This document shows positions 9,522-17,530 of a stretch of DNA of 33,584 nucleotides, piece by piece (positions within the stretch are counted from its first letter, which is position 1; each line of letters opens with the position of its first letter). A model generated the notes under the pieces. That model had not been told where the DNA came from and did not search any database. It saw nothing but the letters and a program-made list of their open reading frames with translations. This stretch comes from Eubacterium sp. UBA3279 (GTDB lineage: Bacteria; Bacillota; Clostridia; Lachnospirales; Lachnospiraceae). Location: NCBI GenBank assembly GCA_002361775.1, contig DETV01000062.1, positions 1-33,584 on the forward strand, in the 5' to 3' direction. Both the position numbers and the translations under genes were made by a program.

Positions 9522-11984
9522 ATGCAGCGAGAGTTATTTGAAGTAGAAAAAGAGCGATTTGATCTGGCGGATAAAAAAATTTACCGATTGCAGGGAACCT
9601 GGCCGAAAGAGTATGCGGTGACAGCGGTATTGGATGGTCAGGAGCTTCCTGTGAAAATCAGTGAACAGGAACGGGTAAGCGCTCTGGAAAGATTTCAGGA
9701 TTTGGATCTGGTGGACGGGATGCGGATTCAGATGGAATTGCATCTGCCGGAAAATTTGGAATCTTATAAAAAACTGACGATCTATGGAGAAAATGGCGGT
9801 CATCGTTTTGTGTGGTTTTCTGTTTCAGCAAAGCAACTGGCAAGAAGACAGGGAAAACCTCAGTATTATATTGAAAGCATAGAGATTGAAGGGAAAGCCG
9901 GTATCTGTCGGGTACGGGGCTGGGCTGCTTTCGGTCAGCCATTGGATATCCGTCTGGAGCGAAAAGACAGAACGAAAATCCCCTGTGAGATTCAGAGAAT
10001 GAAGCGGGTGGATGTACAGAATCAATTCCAGGAGATAGAAATTGAAGAGAAATGTGGTTTCTTTTTTGAACTCCATTATCAGGATCTGAAAGAATTTTAT
10101 CTGATTTTTGAGGCGGAGGGAGGAAGAACTCTTCGGTTGATTCACCTTCAGCCAATGATGGTGCTGGCGGAAAAAGCAGGAACTTATTATAAAAAAGGGA
10201 CCCGTTTTTTGAAGCTTCACGGAGTTACCGCCTTCACTGATAAGGTGGTAAAGAAGCTTACAAAGGAGCGGAAAGAGAATATTGTTTATTCCAAATGGTT
10301 ACCTGCTCATCTTCCCACGAAAAAGGAACTGGAATATCAGAAAACAGTGGATTTTGAATGGAAACCATTGTTCAGTGTGGTGGTTCCTCTATATAAAACA
10401 CCGGAAAAATATTTGCTTCGCTTGATTGAATCCATGAAAGAACAGACATATTCTCACTGGGAATTGTGTCTGTCGGATGGAAGTGGAGCTAATTCCCCCA
10501 TTCGGGAGCTTCTGGAAAATGCTGTGAAAGAAGATGGACGAATCAAGGTGATTTCCCATGAAGAGCCACTGCAGATTTCTGAAAATACCAATGCAGCGAT
10601 AGAGGCAGCTTCGGGAGAGTTTATTGTATTTGCTGATCATGATGATGAGTTGCTCCCCCATGCGCTTTATGAATGTGCAAAAGCGTTAAATCAAAACAGA
10701 GAAACAGAAGTTTTGTATTCAGATGAAGATAAAATGTCCATGGATGGTCATAAGTTTTTCCAGCCTCATTTTAAACCGGATTTCAACATTGATCTTCTTT
10801 GTACAGTAAATTATATCTGTCATTTGTTTGTGGCGAAGAAAACCTTGATTGATAAAGTGGGAATGCTTCGAAGAGAATTTGACGGCGCTCAGGATTATGA
10901 TTTTATTTTTCGATGTGTAGAAGAAGCGGGAGAAGAGAGGATTCATCATATTCCCAAAATTCTTTATCACTGGAGAAGTCATGAGGATTCCACTTCTGAG
11001 AATCCGGAAAGTAAATTATATGCTTTTGATGCAGGACAGCGGGCAGTGCAGGCTCACTATGACCGGATCGGTGTGCCGGTGAAGGTATCAAAAGGGGAGT
11101 TTTTAGGATTATACAGAACAAAATTCCTGTTGGAAAATGAACCTCTGATATCTATTATTATTCCCAATAAGGACCATATTGATGATTTGAAGCGGTGTAT
11201 GGATTCTATTGAAAAACGTTCCACATATAGAAATTTTGAATTTATTATTGTGGAAAATAACAGTGAAGATCCGGAGACTTTTGCTTATTATCAGCAGTTG
11301 GAGGCCACAAATCCAAGAGTACACGTGGTATACTGGAAAGGTATTTTTAATTACTCGGCAATTAACAATTTTGGAGTTCAGTACGCACAGGGTGAATATT
11401 TGTTATTGTTGAATAATGATACAGAGATTATTAACGAGGATTGTTTAGAAGAACTTCTGGGATATTGTACAAGAGAAGATGTGGGAGCAGTGGGCGCCCG
11501 GCTTTATTATGAAGATGATACTATTCAGCATGCAGGTGTGGTTATCGGTTTTGGCGGAATTGCCGGTCATTGCTTTGTACAGCAAAAGAGAGGTTTTACC
11601 GGATATTGTCACCGGATTATCTGCGCCCAGGATTACAGTGCAGTAACAGCAGCCTGTATGATGGTAAAAAAAGCAGCTTTCGAAAAAGTGGGAGGTCTGA
11701 GTGAAGAATTTCAGGTGGCCTTCAATGACATTGATTTTTGTATGAAGTTGAGACAGGCTGGATATCTGATCGTATACAATCCATACGCAGAGCTTTATCA
11801 CTATGAATCAAAATCCAGAGGTCTGGAGGATACTCCGGAAAAAGTAGCCCGTTTCAACAGGGAAATTGCAGAATTTGAGAAACGGTGGCCAGAGATTTTA
11901 AGAGATGGAGATCCTTATTATAATCCTAATCTTACTTTGGACAGCCAGGATTTTTCTCTGAAACGAATCAGGAAAGGACGGTAG
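9522..11984 (+). CDS. Two-domain GT2 glycosyltransferase with N-terminal beta-domain
   Basis: This 820-residue paralogue of the preceding enzyme has the same plan: a beta-rich N-terminal part (about 1-215, with an RGWA motif near 130 and an ECGF-like ending), GT-A domain A from about residue 282 (FSVVVPLYKTP, ADHDDE) and GT-A domain B from about 541 (ISIIIPNKDH, LLNNDTE). Domain B and the C-terminal tail (YHYESKSRGLEDTPEK, DPYYNPNLTL) are very close to those of the 7032 and 20607 products, while the N-terminal parts differ much more. The gene is visibly richer in G and C than its left neighbour. It is followed after six bases by rfbD, so dTDP-rhamnose is a reasonable but unproven donor. A GAGGAA ribosome site precedes the ATG. 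Confidence 0.9.
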   Translation: MQRELFEVEKERFDLADKKIYRLQGTWPKEYAVTAVLDGQELPVKISEQERVSALERFQDLDLVDGMRIQMELHLPENLESYKKLTIYGENGGHRFVWFSVSAKQLARRQGKPQYYIESIEIEGKAGICRVRGWAAFGQPLDIRLERKDRTKIPCEIQRMKRVDVQNQFQEIEIEEKCGFFFELHYQDLKEFYLIFEAEGGRTLRLIHLQPMMVLAEKAGTYYKKGTRFLKLHGVTAFTDKVVKKLTKERKENIVYSKWLPAHLPTKKELEYQKTVDFEWKPLFSVVVPLYKTPEKYLLRLIESMKEQTYSHWELCLSDGSGANSPIRELLENAVKEDGRIKVISHEEPLQISENTNAAIEAASGEFIVFADHDDELLPHALYECAKALNQNRETEVLYSDEDKMSMDGHKFFQPHFKPDFNIDLLCTVNYICHLFVAKKTLIDKVGMLRREFDGAQDYDFIFRCVEEAGEERIHHIPKILYHWRSHEDSTSENPESKLYAFDAGQRAVQAHYDRIGVPVKVSKGEFLGLYRTKFLLENEPLISIIIPNKDHIDDLKRCMDSIEKRSTYRNFEFIIVENNSEDPETFAYYQQLEATNPRVHVVYWKGIFNYSAINNFGVQYAQGEYLLLLNNDTEIINEDCLEELLGYCTREDVGAVGARLYYEDDTIQHAGVVIGFGGIAGHCFVQQKRGFTGYCHRIICAQDYSAVTAACMMVKKAAFEKVGGLSEEFQVAFNDIDFCMKLRQAGYLIVYNPYAELYHYESKSRGLEDTPEKVARFNREIAEFEKRWPEILRDGDPYYNPNLTLDSQDFSLKRIRKGR

Positions 11985-11990
11985 AGTATA

Positions 11991-12905
11991 ATGAAAGTAT
12001 TTGTAACAGGTGTTGCCGGTCAGCTAGGTCATGATGTGATGAATGAATTGGCAAAAAGAGGATATGAAGGTGTGGGAAGTGATCTGGCGCCGGAATATAC
12101 AGGCGTTCAGGATGGTTCTGCGGTAACCGCTATGCCTTATGTGGCTCTTGATATTACAGATCAAGAAGCGGTAGAACGGGTAATCTGTGATGTGAATCCG
12201 GATGTGGTAGTTCACTGCGCTGCATGGACAGCGGTAGATTTGGCAGAAGATGATGATAAAGTAGAAAAAGTTCGTGCAATTAACGCAGGCGGAACAGAAA
12301 ATATTGCTCTGGTATGTAAAAAACTGGATGCTAAAATGGTTTATCTGAGTACAGATTATGTATTTGACGGACAGGGAACAGAACCCTGGGATCCGGACTG
12401 TAAAGCTTACAATCCGATCAGTGTTTACGGAAGCACAAAGCTGGAGGGAGAGCTGGCAGTTGCCAATAATCTGGACAAGTATTTTATCGTACGGATTGCC
12501 TGGGTGTTTGGAGTAAATGGAAAGAATTTTATCAAGACCATGCTCAGTCTCAGTGAAAAATATGATACTATTCGTGTGGTAAATGATCAGATTGGTACTC
12601 CCACATATACCCTTGATCTGGCTCGTCTGCTGGTAGATATGATTGAAACTGAGAAGTATGGATATTACCATGCAACCAATGAGGGCGGGTATATTTCCTG
12701 GTATGATTTTACCTGTGAAATTTTCCGTCAGGCAGGAAAGGATACAAAGGTAATTCCCGTTACCACAGAGGAATATGGTTTATCTAAAGCGGCAAGACCC
12801 TTTAACAGTCGTTTAGATAAAAGTAAGCTGGTGAAAAATGGTTTCACACCGTTGCCCACCTGGCAGGATGCTTTGAGCCGCTATCTGAAAGAGATTCAGG
12901 AATGA
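11991..12905 (+). CDS. rfbD: dTDP-4-dehydrorhamnose reductase
   Basis: The 304-residue protein is a short-chain-dehydrogenase-like enzyme that reduces dTDP-4-dehydro-L-rhamnose to dTDP-L-rhamnose with NAD(P)H. The N-terminal GVAGQLGHDV segment is the Rossmann dinucleotide loop; VVHCAAWTAVDLAEDD, YLSTDYVFDG and the catalytic YGSTKLEGE (Tyr-x3-Lys) are classic RmlD segments, and RIAWVFG and ISWYDF complete the pattern. Length is normal. The ATG is only six bases after the preceding stop; the nearest purine-rich ribosome site (GGAAAGGA) lies inside the previous gene, which suggests coupled translation. It completes the pathway whose epimerase is at 1443; the two steps are split by about 10 kb of transferase and exporter genes, unlike the usual contiguous rfbABCD order. 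Confidence 0.96.
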   Translation: MKVFVTGVAGQLGHDVMNELAKRGYEGVGSDLAPEYTGVQDGSAVTAMPYVALDITDQEAVERVICDVNPDVVVHCAAWTAVDLAEDDDKVEKVRAINAGGTENIALVCKKLDAKMVYLSTDYVFDGQGTEPWDPDCKAYNPISVYGSTKLEGELAVANNLDKYFIVRIAWVFGVNGKNFIKTMLSLSEKYDTIRVVNDQIGTPTYTLDLARLLVDMIETEKYGYYHATNEGGYISWYDFTCEIFRQAGKDTKVIPVTTEEYGLSKAARPFNSRLDKSKLVKNGFTPLPTWQDALSRYLKEIQE

Positions 12906-12909
12906 TGTG

Positions 12910-14346
12910 ATGAGAAAAGAAAGTAATATTACAGACAAAAAAGAAAGAATATATGAAATTCTTTTTATTGTTTTTGTGTTTTTGTTTTTATTTATTTGGG
13001 CTAAAAAGGCACCGTTGAATTCTTCTCCTGATGAGTATATGAGATTTGATGTTGCAGAATATATTGTGAATCATGGAAGTCTTCCGGATGGAAGAGATCC
13101 AGAAATACGTAATCCCAATTGGGGAATTTCCTATGCTTTTAATCCTATGACAACATGTATCCTGGCAGCAGTATTTGCAAAGACAGTCAGTTTTTTCTCC
13201 GATGATTTTGAGTTGTTTTACCTGTCTATGCGAATGGTAAATGTGATTTTTGGAACTTTACTGGCGTTTGTGACTTTAAGGATTGGGAAACGCTTATTTA
13301 AAAGAGAAAGTGCCTGGTTTTTTACCATCTTAGTAGTTTTTCTTCCAGGGGCAGCCTTTCTTCATACGTATTTAAACATGGATTCAGTGGCAATGTTGGC
13401 TACTGCCTGTATTTTTCATTGTTGGGTTTGCGCTGTTCAGGAAGGATGGCATACCAGTGTATGTATTAGGTTAGGCTTATCAATGTCTCTGTGCGTACTT
13501 TCATATTATAATGCATATGGATTTCTTTTGTGTAGTGCATTTTTATTTGCAGGAATGATGCTGAAATGCGGAGAGAAGCAATGGAATTATCAAGAAATGT
13601 TTAAAAAGGGATTTTTAATGCTTGGGATTGTTGCTTTGTGTACAGGATGGTGGTTTATTCGAAATGCTATACTCTATGACGGAGATTTTCTGGGGATGAG
13701 CACGTCTGATTATTATGCAGAATTGTATGCAATTGAAGAATTAAAACCTTCTAATCGAGCAACTCCTCAGTCATTAGGAATGACATTGACACAGATGTTA
13801 TTTTGGATTCCCGGAGGTTGGCATTATAATTGGATGGGAACAGTAATGGCAAGTTTTGTGGGTACTTTTGGATTTATGGATATTTTTATGCCAGAATTGT
13901 GGACAAAAGTATATCTTGTTTTCTTGGGAGTTGGTGTCTTAGGAAATATTTTTTGTCTTAGAAAACATTTTTCTGTTTCAAAACAAAAAATAGGAGAGGA
14001 AAGAATACCAGACAATCGGGGGATATTAATAGTGAAACGTTATCGGAGAGAGCAAGTATGGAATGGTATGAATTGGATGAGAATTTGTCTGGTGATTGCA
14101 ATGCTCATTCCGGTAGGGCTTTTGCTTTATTATGCGTATGCCAGTGATTTTCAGGCTCAGGGGCGCTATATTATGCCGGGATTTTTGCCTTTAGTATATT
14201 TTATTACGTTGGGGTATGAAACATGGCTGGATAAATGGATAAGAAAGGACAGTATAAAGAAGATATTTTGGAAATTATCATCTGCTGCAATCGTAATATC
14301 TGGGATATTGGTATATGTTTTGGTATATGCTCCTAATTATTTATAA
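12910..14346 (+). CDS. GT-C / DUF2142-like polytopic membrane protein
   Basis: A very hydrophobic protein of 478 residues with about ten or eleven membrane segments. The first extracytoplasmic loop carries SSPDEYMRFD, which fits the acidic DE motif of GT-C transferases (ArnT, GT39) and the PPDE-like motif of DUF2142 proteins; the C-terminal part has QAQGRYIMPGFLPL, the same GRY motif seen in the partial gene at the left edge. I chose the ATG at 12910 over the GTG at 12907 immediately before it; the ribosome site is weak. It opens the AT-rich block that carries the PLP/GT2/ATP-grasp cassette, so it is the natural candidate for the outer-face transferase using the polyprenyl-phosphate sugar that the cassette would make. 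The acceptor and even the activity are inferred. Confidence 0.72.
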   Translation: MRKESNITDKKERIYEILFIVFVFLFLFIWAKKAPLNSSPDEYMRFDVAEYIVNHGSLPDGRDPEIRNPNWGISYAFNPMTTCILAAVFAKTVSFFSDDFELFYLSMRMVNVIFGTLLAFVTLRIGKRLFKRESAWFFTILVVFLPGAAFLHTYLNMDSVAMLATACIFHCWVCAVQEGWHTSVCIRLGLSMSLCVLSYYNAYGFLLCSAFLFAGMMLKCGEKQWNYQEMFKKGFLMLGIVALCTGWWFIRNAILYDGDFLGMSTSDYYAELYAIEELKPSNRATPQSLGMTLTQMLFWIPGGWHYNWMGTVMASFVGTFGFMDIFMPELWTKVYLVFLGVGVLGNIFCLRKHFSVSKQKIGEERIPDNRGILIVKRYRREQVWNGMNWMRICLVIAMLIPVGLLLYYAYASDFQAQGRYIMPGFLPLVYFITLGYETWLDKWIRKDSIKKIFWKLSSAAIVISGILVYVLVYAPNYL

Positions 14347-14374
14347 ATAATAAAACAGGAAAGGAGATTCAGAA

Positions 14375-15361
14375 ATGCAATCTTATTTTTATAAAGTATC
14401 AGATAATATTGAAAGAAACCAATTATATATTATGAGAGAAGATCTCCTTCCTGTTGCTGGCGGAGGAAATAAGGTTCGTATAGCCAAGGAATTTTTGCAA
14501 GATATGAAGGACAAGAAGTGTAATGTGATGATTGGGTATGGAAATTCTAGTTCTAATCTATGCAGAGTTTTGGCAAATCTTTGCTGTCAAGAGCATATTC
14601 CTTGTTATATTATCTGCTCTGGAACGGAAAGAAATATACAAGAAACGTCTAATAGTAGAATGATAGCTCTTTCTGGTGCTGGATTGATTTATTGCCATCA
14701 AACAGAAATTGCAGATACTGTGGAAACACTTATGAATAAACTTCGAAAAGAAGGAAAAAAGCCATACTATATATACGGGAATAAATATGGAACAGGAAAT
14801 AAAGGTGTAGCGGTTAAAGCTTATGCGGGAGCTTACGATCAAATCCTGAGTTACCAAAAAGAAAAAGGTATTTGTTTTGATTATATTTTTTTTCCATCAG
14901 GAACGGGTGCTACTCAGGGAGGTCTTACCAGCGGACATATTTTGGCAAAAGATAAAACTAAAATTTGTGGCATTTTAATTTCTTCCAGAGAATATCCAAG
15001 AGCTTTTTCTGTTATTCAACAAGAAATTAGAGCATATATGGCTAATCGTGAGATGGAATATCAGGAGCGCTTTGATGAAGAAATCCACCTTTTAGGAGAT
15101 TATACCAAAGGGGGATATGGCATTTATGATAAGGATATCCTGAATTGTATCAGAAAGGTGTTTCGGGATACAGGAGTTCCTCTTGATCCGGTCTATACAG
15201 GTAAGGCATTTTGGGGAATGCAACAGTATTTAAAAGAAAAAAATATTCAGGGGAAGAAACTTCTTTTCGTGCATACAGGAGGTACTCCTTTGTTTTATGA
15301 CTGTTTGAATCGGGGAGAATTGTATGGAAAGCAGGGGGAAGAGAAGGAGAGCAGGTTATGA
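14375..15361 (+). CDS. PLP-dependent enzyme, ACC deaminase / D-cysteine desulfhydrase fold
   Basis: The 328-residue protein matches the type II PLP fold of the ACC deaminase / D-cysteine desulfhydrase family: REDLLP near residue 21, then GGGNKVR with the likely PLP-binding Lys33, the YGNSSSNLCR segment in place of the usual SNH motif, a glycine-rich phosphate-binding SGTGATQGG, and HTGGTPLFY near the end. Family members act on small amino acids (deamination, elimination, racemisation). The family's usual Gln-Ser-Asn-His stretch is altered here, so the substrate may differ. It overlaps the next gene by four bases (ATGA) and begins a coupled cassette with an ATP-grasp ligase, which suggests it supplies or modifies an amino acid destined for a glycan. 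A good AAAGGAGA site precedes the ATG. Confidence 0.8.
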   Translation: MQSYFYKVSDNIERNQLYIMREDLLPVAGGGNKVRIAKEFLQDMKDKKCNVMIGYGNSSSNLCRVLANLCCQEHIPCYIICSGTERNIQETSNSRMIALSGAGLIYCHQTEIADTVETLMNKLRKEGKKPYYIYGNKYGTGNKGVAVKAYAGAYDQILSYQKEKGICFDYIFFPSGTGATQGGLTSGHILAKDKTKICGILISSREYPRAFSVIQQEIRAYMANREMEYQERFDEEIHLLGDYTKGGYGIYDKDILNCIRKVFRDTGVPLDPVYTGKAFWGMQQYLKEKNIQGKKLLFVHTGGTPLFYDCLNRGELYGKQGEEKESRL

Positions 15362-16317
15362 AAAGTAAAGATAATACAGTAATATCTGTCGTGATTCCAT
15401 GCTATTATTCTGAAAGAACTATTGTGCAGGTAGTTGAAATGACTATTGAAGAATTTGCAAAACAGGAAAAATATTCTTGTGAATTTGTATTAGTCAATGA
15501 TGGTTCTACTGATGGAACCTATGAAAAAATAAAAGGACTTGCTAAGAAGTATTCTTTTGTGAAAGGAATCAATCTTTTACGTAATTTTGGACAGCATAAT
15601 GCTCTGATGGCAGGATTACATTTTGCAGAAGGGGATTATGTATTGGGAATGGATGATGATATGCAAACGCATCCATCGCAGATTTTTTATTTGGTGGATA
15701 AAATAAATGAGGGATATGATCTTGTGTATGGTCATTATGGGAAAAGGAAAAATTCTTTTTTGAAAAATATGAGCAGTAAATTGAATGAGATTTCTTCCAG
15801 AATCTTATTAGGAAGACCGAAAGAAATTGTTTCAAGTAATTTTTGGATTATAACGGCTCAGGTAGCAACAGAAGTATGTAAATACGATAGTTTTAATCCT
15901 TATATTGATGGTATTTTTTATCGTGTAACTAGAAATATTGGAAATGTGGAAGTGGAACATCATAAAAGGAAAGTTGGAAAGTCAAATTACACATTTAAAA
16001 AGTTGTTGCGGTTGTGGATGGCTTATTGGAATTATTCGGTAATTCCCTTACGCATATCCTCTGTGGTAGGAGCATTTACTGCAATGGCAGGATTTGTGGC
16101 TGCTATTGTAACAGTGATTTGTAAAGTTGTAGATTCTACTATGGTGTTAGGGTGGGCTTCTATAATTTGTGTTTTATTAGTATTTTTTGGCTTGATTTTG
16201 CTGAGTCTGGGAATTATAGGAGAATATTTGGGCAAGATTCTTTTAACATTGAATCATACGCCTCAGTATATTGTCCGAGAGTCTGTCAATACACAGGAGG
16301 AAACGAATGACAGGTAA
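15358..16317 (+). CDS. ArnC/GtrB-like polyprenyl-phosphate glycosyltransferase (GT2)
   Basis: The 319-residue protein has a GT2 domain (VSVVIPCYYSE-like start at about 9-19, VNDGSTDGT at 46-54, MDDDMQ with the DxD site at 99-101) followed by two membrane helices at about 230-255 and 265-290. This layout is that of ArnC, GtrB and DPM1-type enzymes, which move a sugar from a nucleotide donor to undecaprenyl phosphate on the inner face of the membrane. The RNFGQHNALMAGL and LGIIGEYLGKI segments are typical of that group. It overlaps the PLP-enzyme gene by four bases and the ATP-grasp gene by eleven. With wecE in the same cassette, dTDP-Fuc4N is the most likely donor, giving Und-P-Fuc4N; this is inference. 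Confidence 0.88.
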   Translation: MKSKDNTVISVVIPCYYSERTIVQVVEMTIEEFAKQEKYSCEFVLVNDGSTDGTYEKIKGLAKKYSFVKGINLLRNFGQHNALMAGLHFAEGDYVLGMDDDMQTHPSQIFYLVDKINEGYDLVYGHYGKRKNSFLKNMSSKLNEISSRILLGRPKEIVSSNFWIITAQVATEVCKYDSFNPYIDGIFYRVTRNIGNVEVEHHKRKVGKSNYTFKKLLRLWMAYWNYSVIPLRISSVVGAFTAMAGFVAAIVTVICKVVDSTMVLGWASIICVLLVFFGLILLSLGIIGEYLGKILLTLNHTPQYIVRESVNTQEETNDR

Positions 16318-17530
16318 GAAATTGATGATTTTAGGAGCAGGGGTATATCAGGTACCACTGATTCTTAGGGCAAAAGAGATGGGCTTGGAAACTTGTGTAG
16401 TAAGCGTAGTGGGAGATTATCCAGGGATTAGTTTGGCAGATCGCTTTTATGCATTAGATACAAGAGATTATGAATCTGTTTTAAAGGTGGCTCAAGAAGA
16501 AAATATCAGTGGTATTTGTACATCAGGTACAGATGTAGCTGTTCAGACGATAGGATATATATGTGGTAAAATGAAGCTTCCAGGAATTTCTTGGGAGGCT
16601 GCGCAGAAGGTTACAGATAAATGGAAAATGAAAACGGCTTTTTTTCAGGGAGGAGTAGCAACAGCTCAGTTTTATAAAGTAAAGACTGTAAAAGAAGTAG
16701 AGATGTTAGCTCAAAGTCTTGGATATCCTTTGATGATTAAGGCTGTGGATAGCTCAGGCAGCAGGGGAATTGTCAGAATAAATAGAAAGGAAGAATTGTC
16801 AGATGCTTGTGAACAGGTAAAACGAGTTAGTAAAAAAGAATATTTTTTAGTAGAAGAATATATTCAGGCAGATGAAATTGGTGTGGATGGTTTTGTGGGA
16901 ACGGAGAGAATAGAAGCTTTTTTTCCACATAAAAAATTTACATATAAAAATGAAGGAGTAACAGTTCCTATAGGACATGCTTTCCCTTATGAAATGAGCA
17001 TGGAGTTATATCAAGAATTATATCGGCAGATTTCGTTGGCAATTCAAGCATTAAACTTGAAAAATTGCCCATTTAATGCAGATGTATTTGTAAAGGGAAA
17101 TAAAATATGGATTATTGAAATGGGAGGAAGAACAGGGGCAACCTGTATTCCGGAATTGATTTCTATTTATCAAAATAGAAATTGGTATACGCAGATTATA
17201 GAAAGTTCGCTGGGATATCCAGTGGATTTTAGAAAAAAAACATTCCATCCATGTATGGCAAAACTATTGTTTTCTACTCGGAATGGGAAGATTATTCAAA
17301 TAGATAGAGAAAAGTTGGACAGTTTAACACAACAGGGGATTTATTGGCAGTTAGATGTACAAGAAGGAATGCAGGTGGAAAAATTAAAAAACGGTACTGA
17401 TCGTATTGGGCATGTTATTGTGGAAACGGATGAGGAAATTCAATTGGATGTATATGCTTCAAAGGTAAGAAGCTGTCTATGGTTGGAACAAGGAAATTTG
17501 GAGGAATTGTATGAGAAAGATATGCAGTAG
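16307..17530 (+). CDS. ATP-grasp ligase, probable amino-acid or carboxylate ligase
   Basis: The 407-residue product resembles the PurK/carbamoyl-phosphate-synthase branch of ATP-grasp enzymes. It has an N-terminal pre-ATP-grasp region (LMILGAGVYQVPL), a lysine-bearing strand PLMIKAVDSSGSRGI with the glycine-rich loop over ATP, an adenine-contacting VEEYI segment and a metal-binding NADVF...WIIEMGGRTG region. Such enzymes join a carboxylate to an amine using ATP through an acyl phosphate. I chose ATG 16307 because GGAGG lies at 16296-16300; an upstream TTG at 16271 in the same frame has no ribosome site. It overlaps the GT2 gene by eleven bases and the carboxypeptidase by twenty. Its place beside a PLP enzyme and wecE suggests aminoacylation of a sugar amine, but a biosynthetic role for a small peptide is also possible. 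Confidence 0.83.
   Translation: MTGKKLMILGAGVYQVPLILRAKEMGLETCVVSVVGDYPGISLADRFYALDTRDYESVLKVAQEENISGICTSGTDVAVQTIGYICGKMKLPGISWEAAQKVTDKWKMKTAFFQGGVATAQFYKVKTVKEVEMLAQSLGYPLMIKAVDSSGSRGIVRINRKEELSDACEQVKRVSKKEYFLVEEYIQADEIGVDGFVGTERIEAFFPHKKFTYKNEGVTVPIGHAFPYEMSMELYQELYRQISLAIQALNLKNCPFNADVFVKGNKIWIIEMGGRTGATCIPELISIYQNRNWYTQIIESSLGYPVDFRKKTFHPCMAKLLFSTRNGKIIQIDREKLDSLTQQGIYWQLDVQEGMQVEKLKNGTDRIGHVIVETDEEIQLDVYASKVRSCLWLEQGNLEELYEKDMQ

Noticed and set aside
12910..14346. Assigning the gene symbol arnT
   Set aside because: Only the DE-type loop motif and topology are shared; DUF2142-like features are equally strong.
16271..16306. Earlier TTG start for the ATP-grasp gene
   Set aside because: It has no ribosome site and would extend the overlap with the GT2 gene; the GGAGG at 16296-16300 points to ATG 16307.
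16307..17530. Naming the ATP-grasp enzyme D-Ala-D-Ala ligase because a DD-carboxypeptidase follows
   Set aside because: The motifs fit the PurK/carbamoyl-phosphate-synthase branch and not the Ddl signature; the substrate is open.
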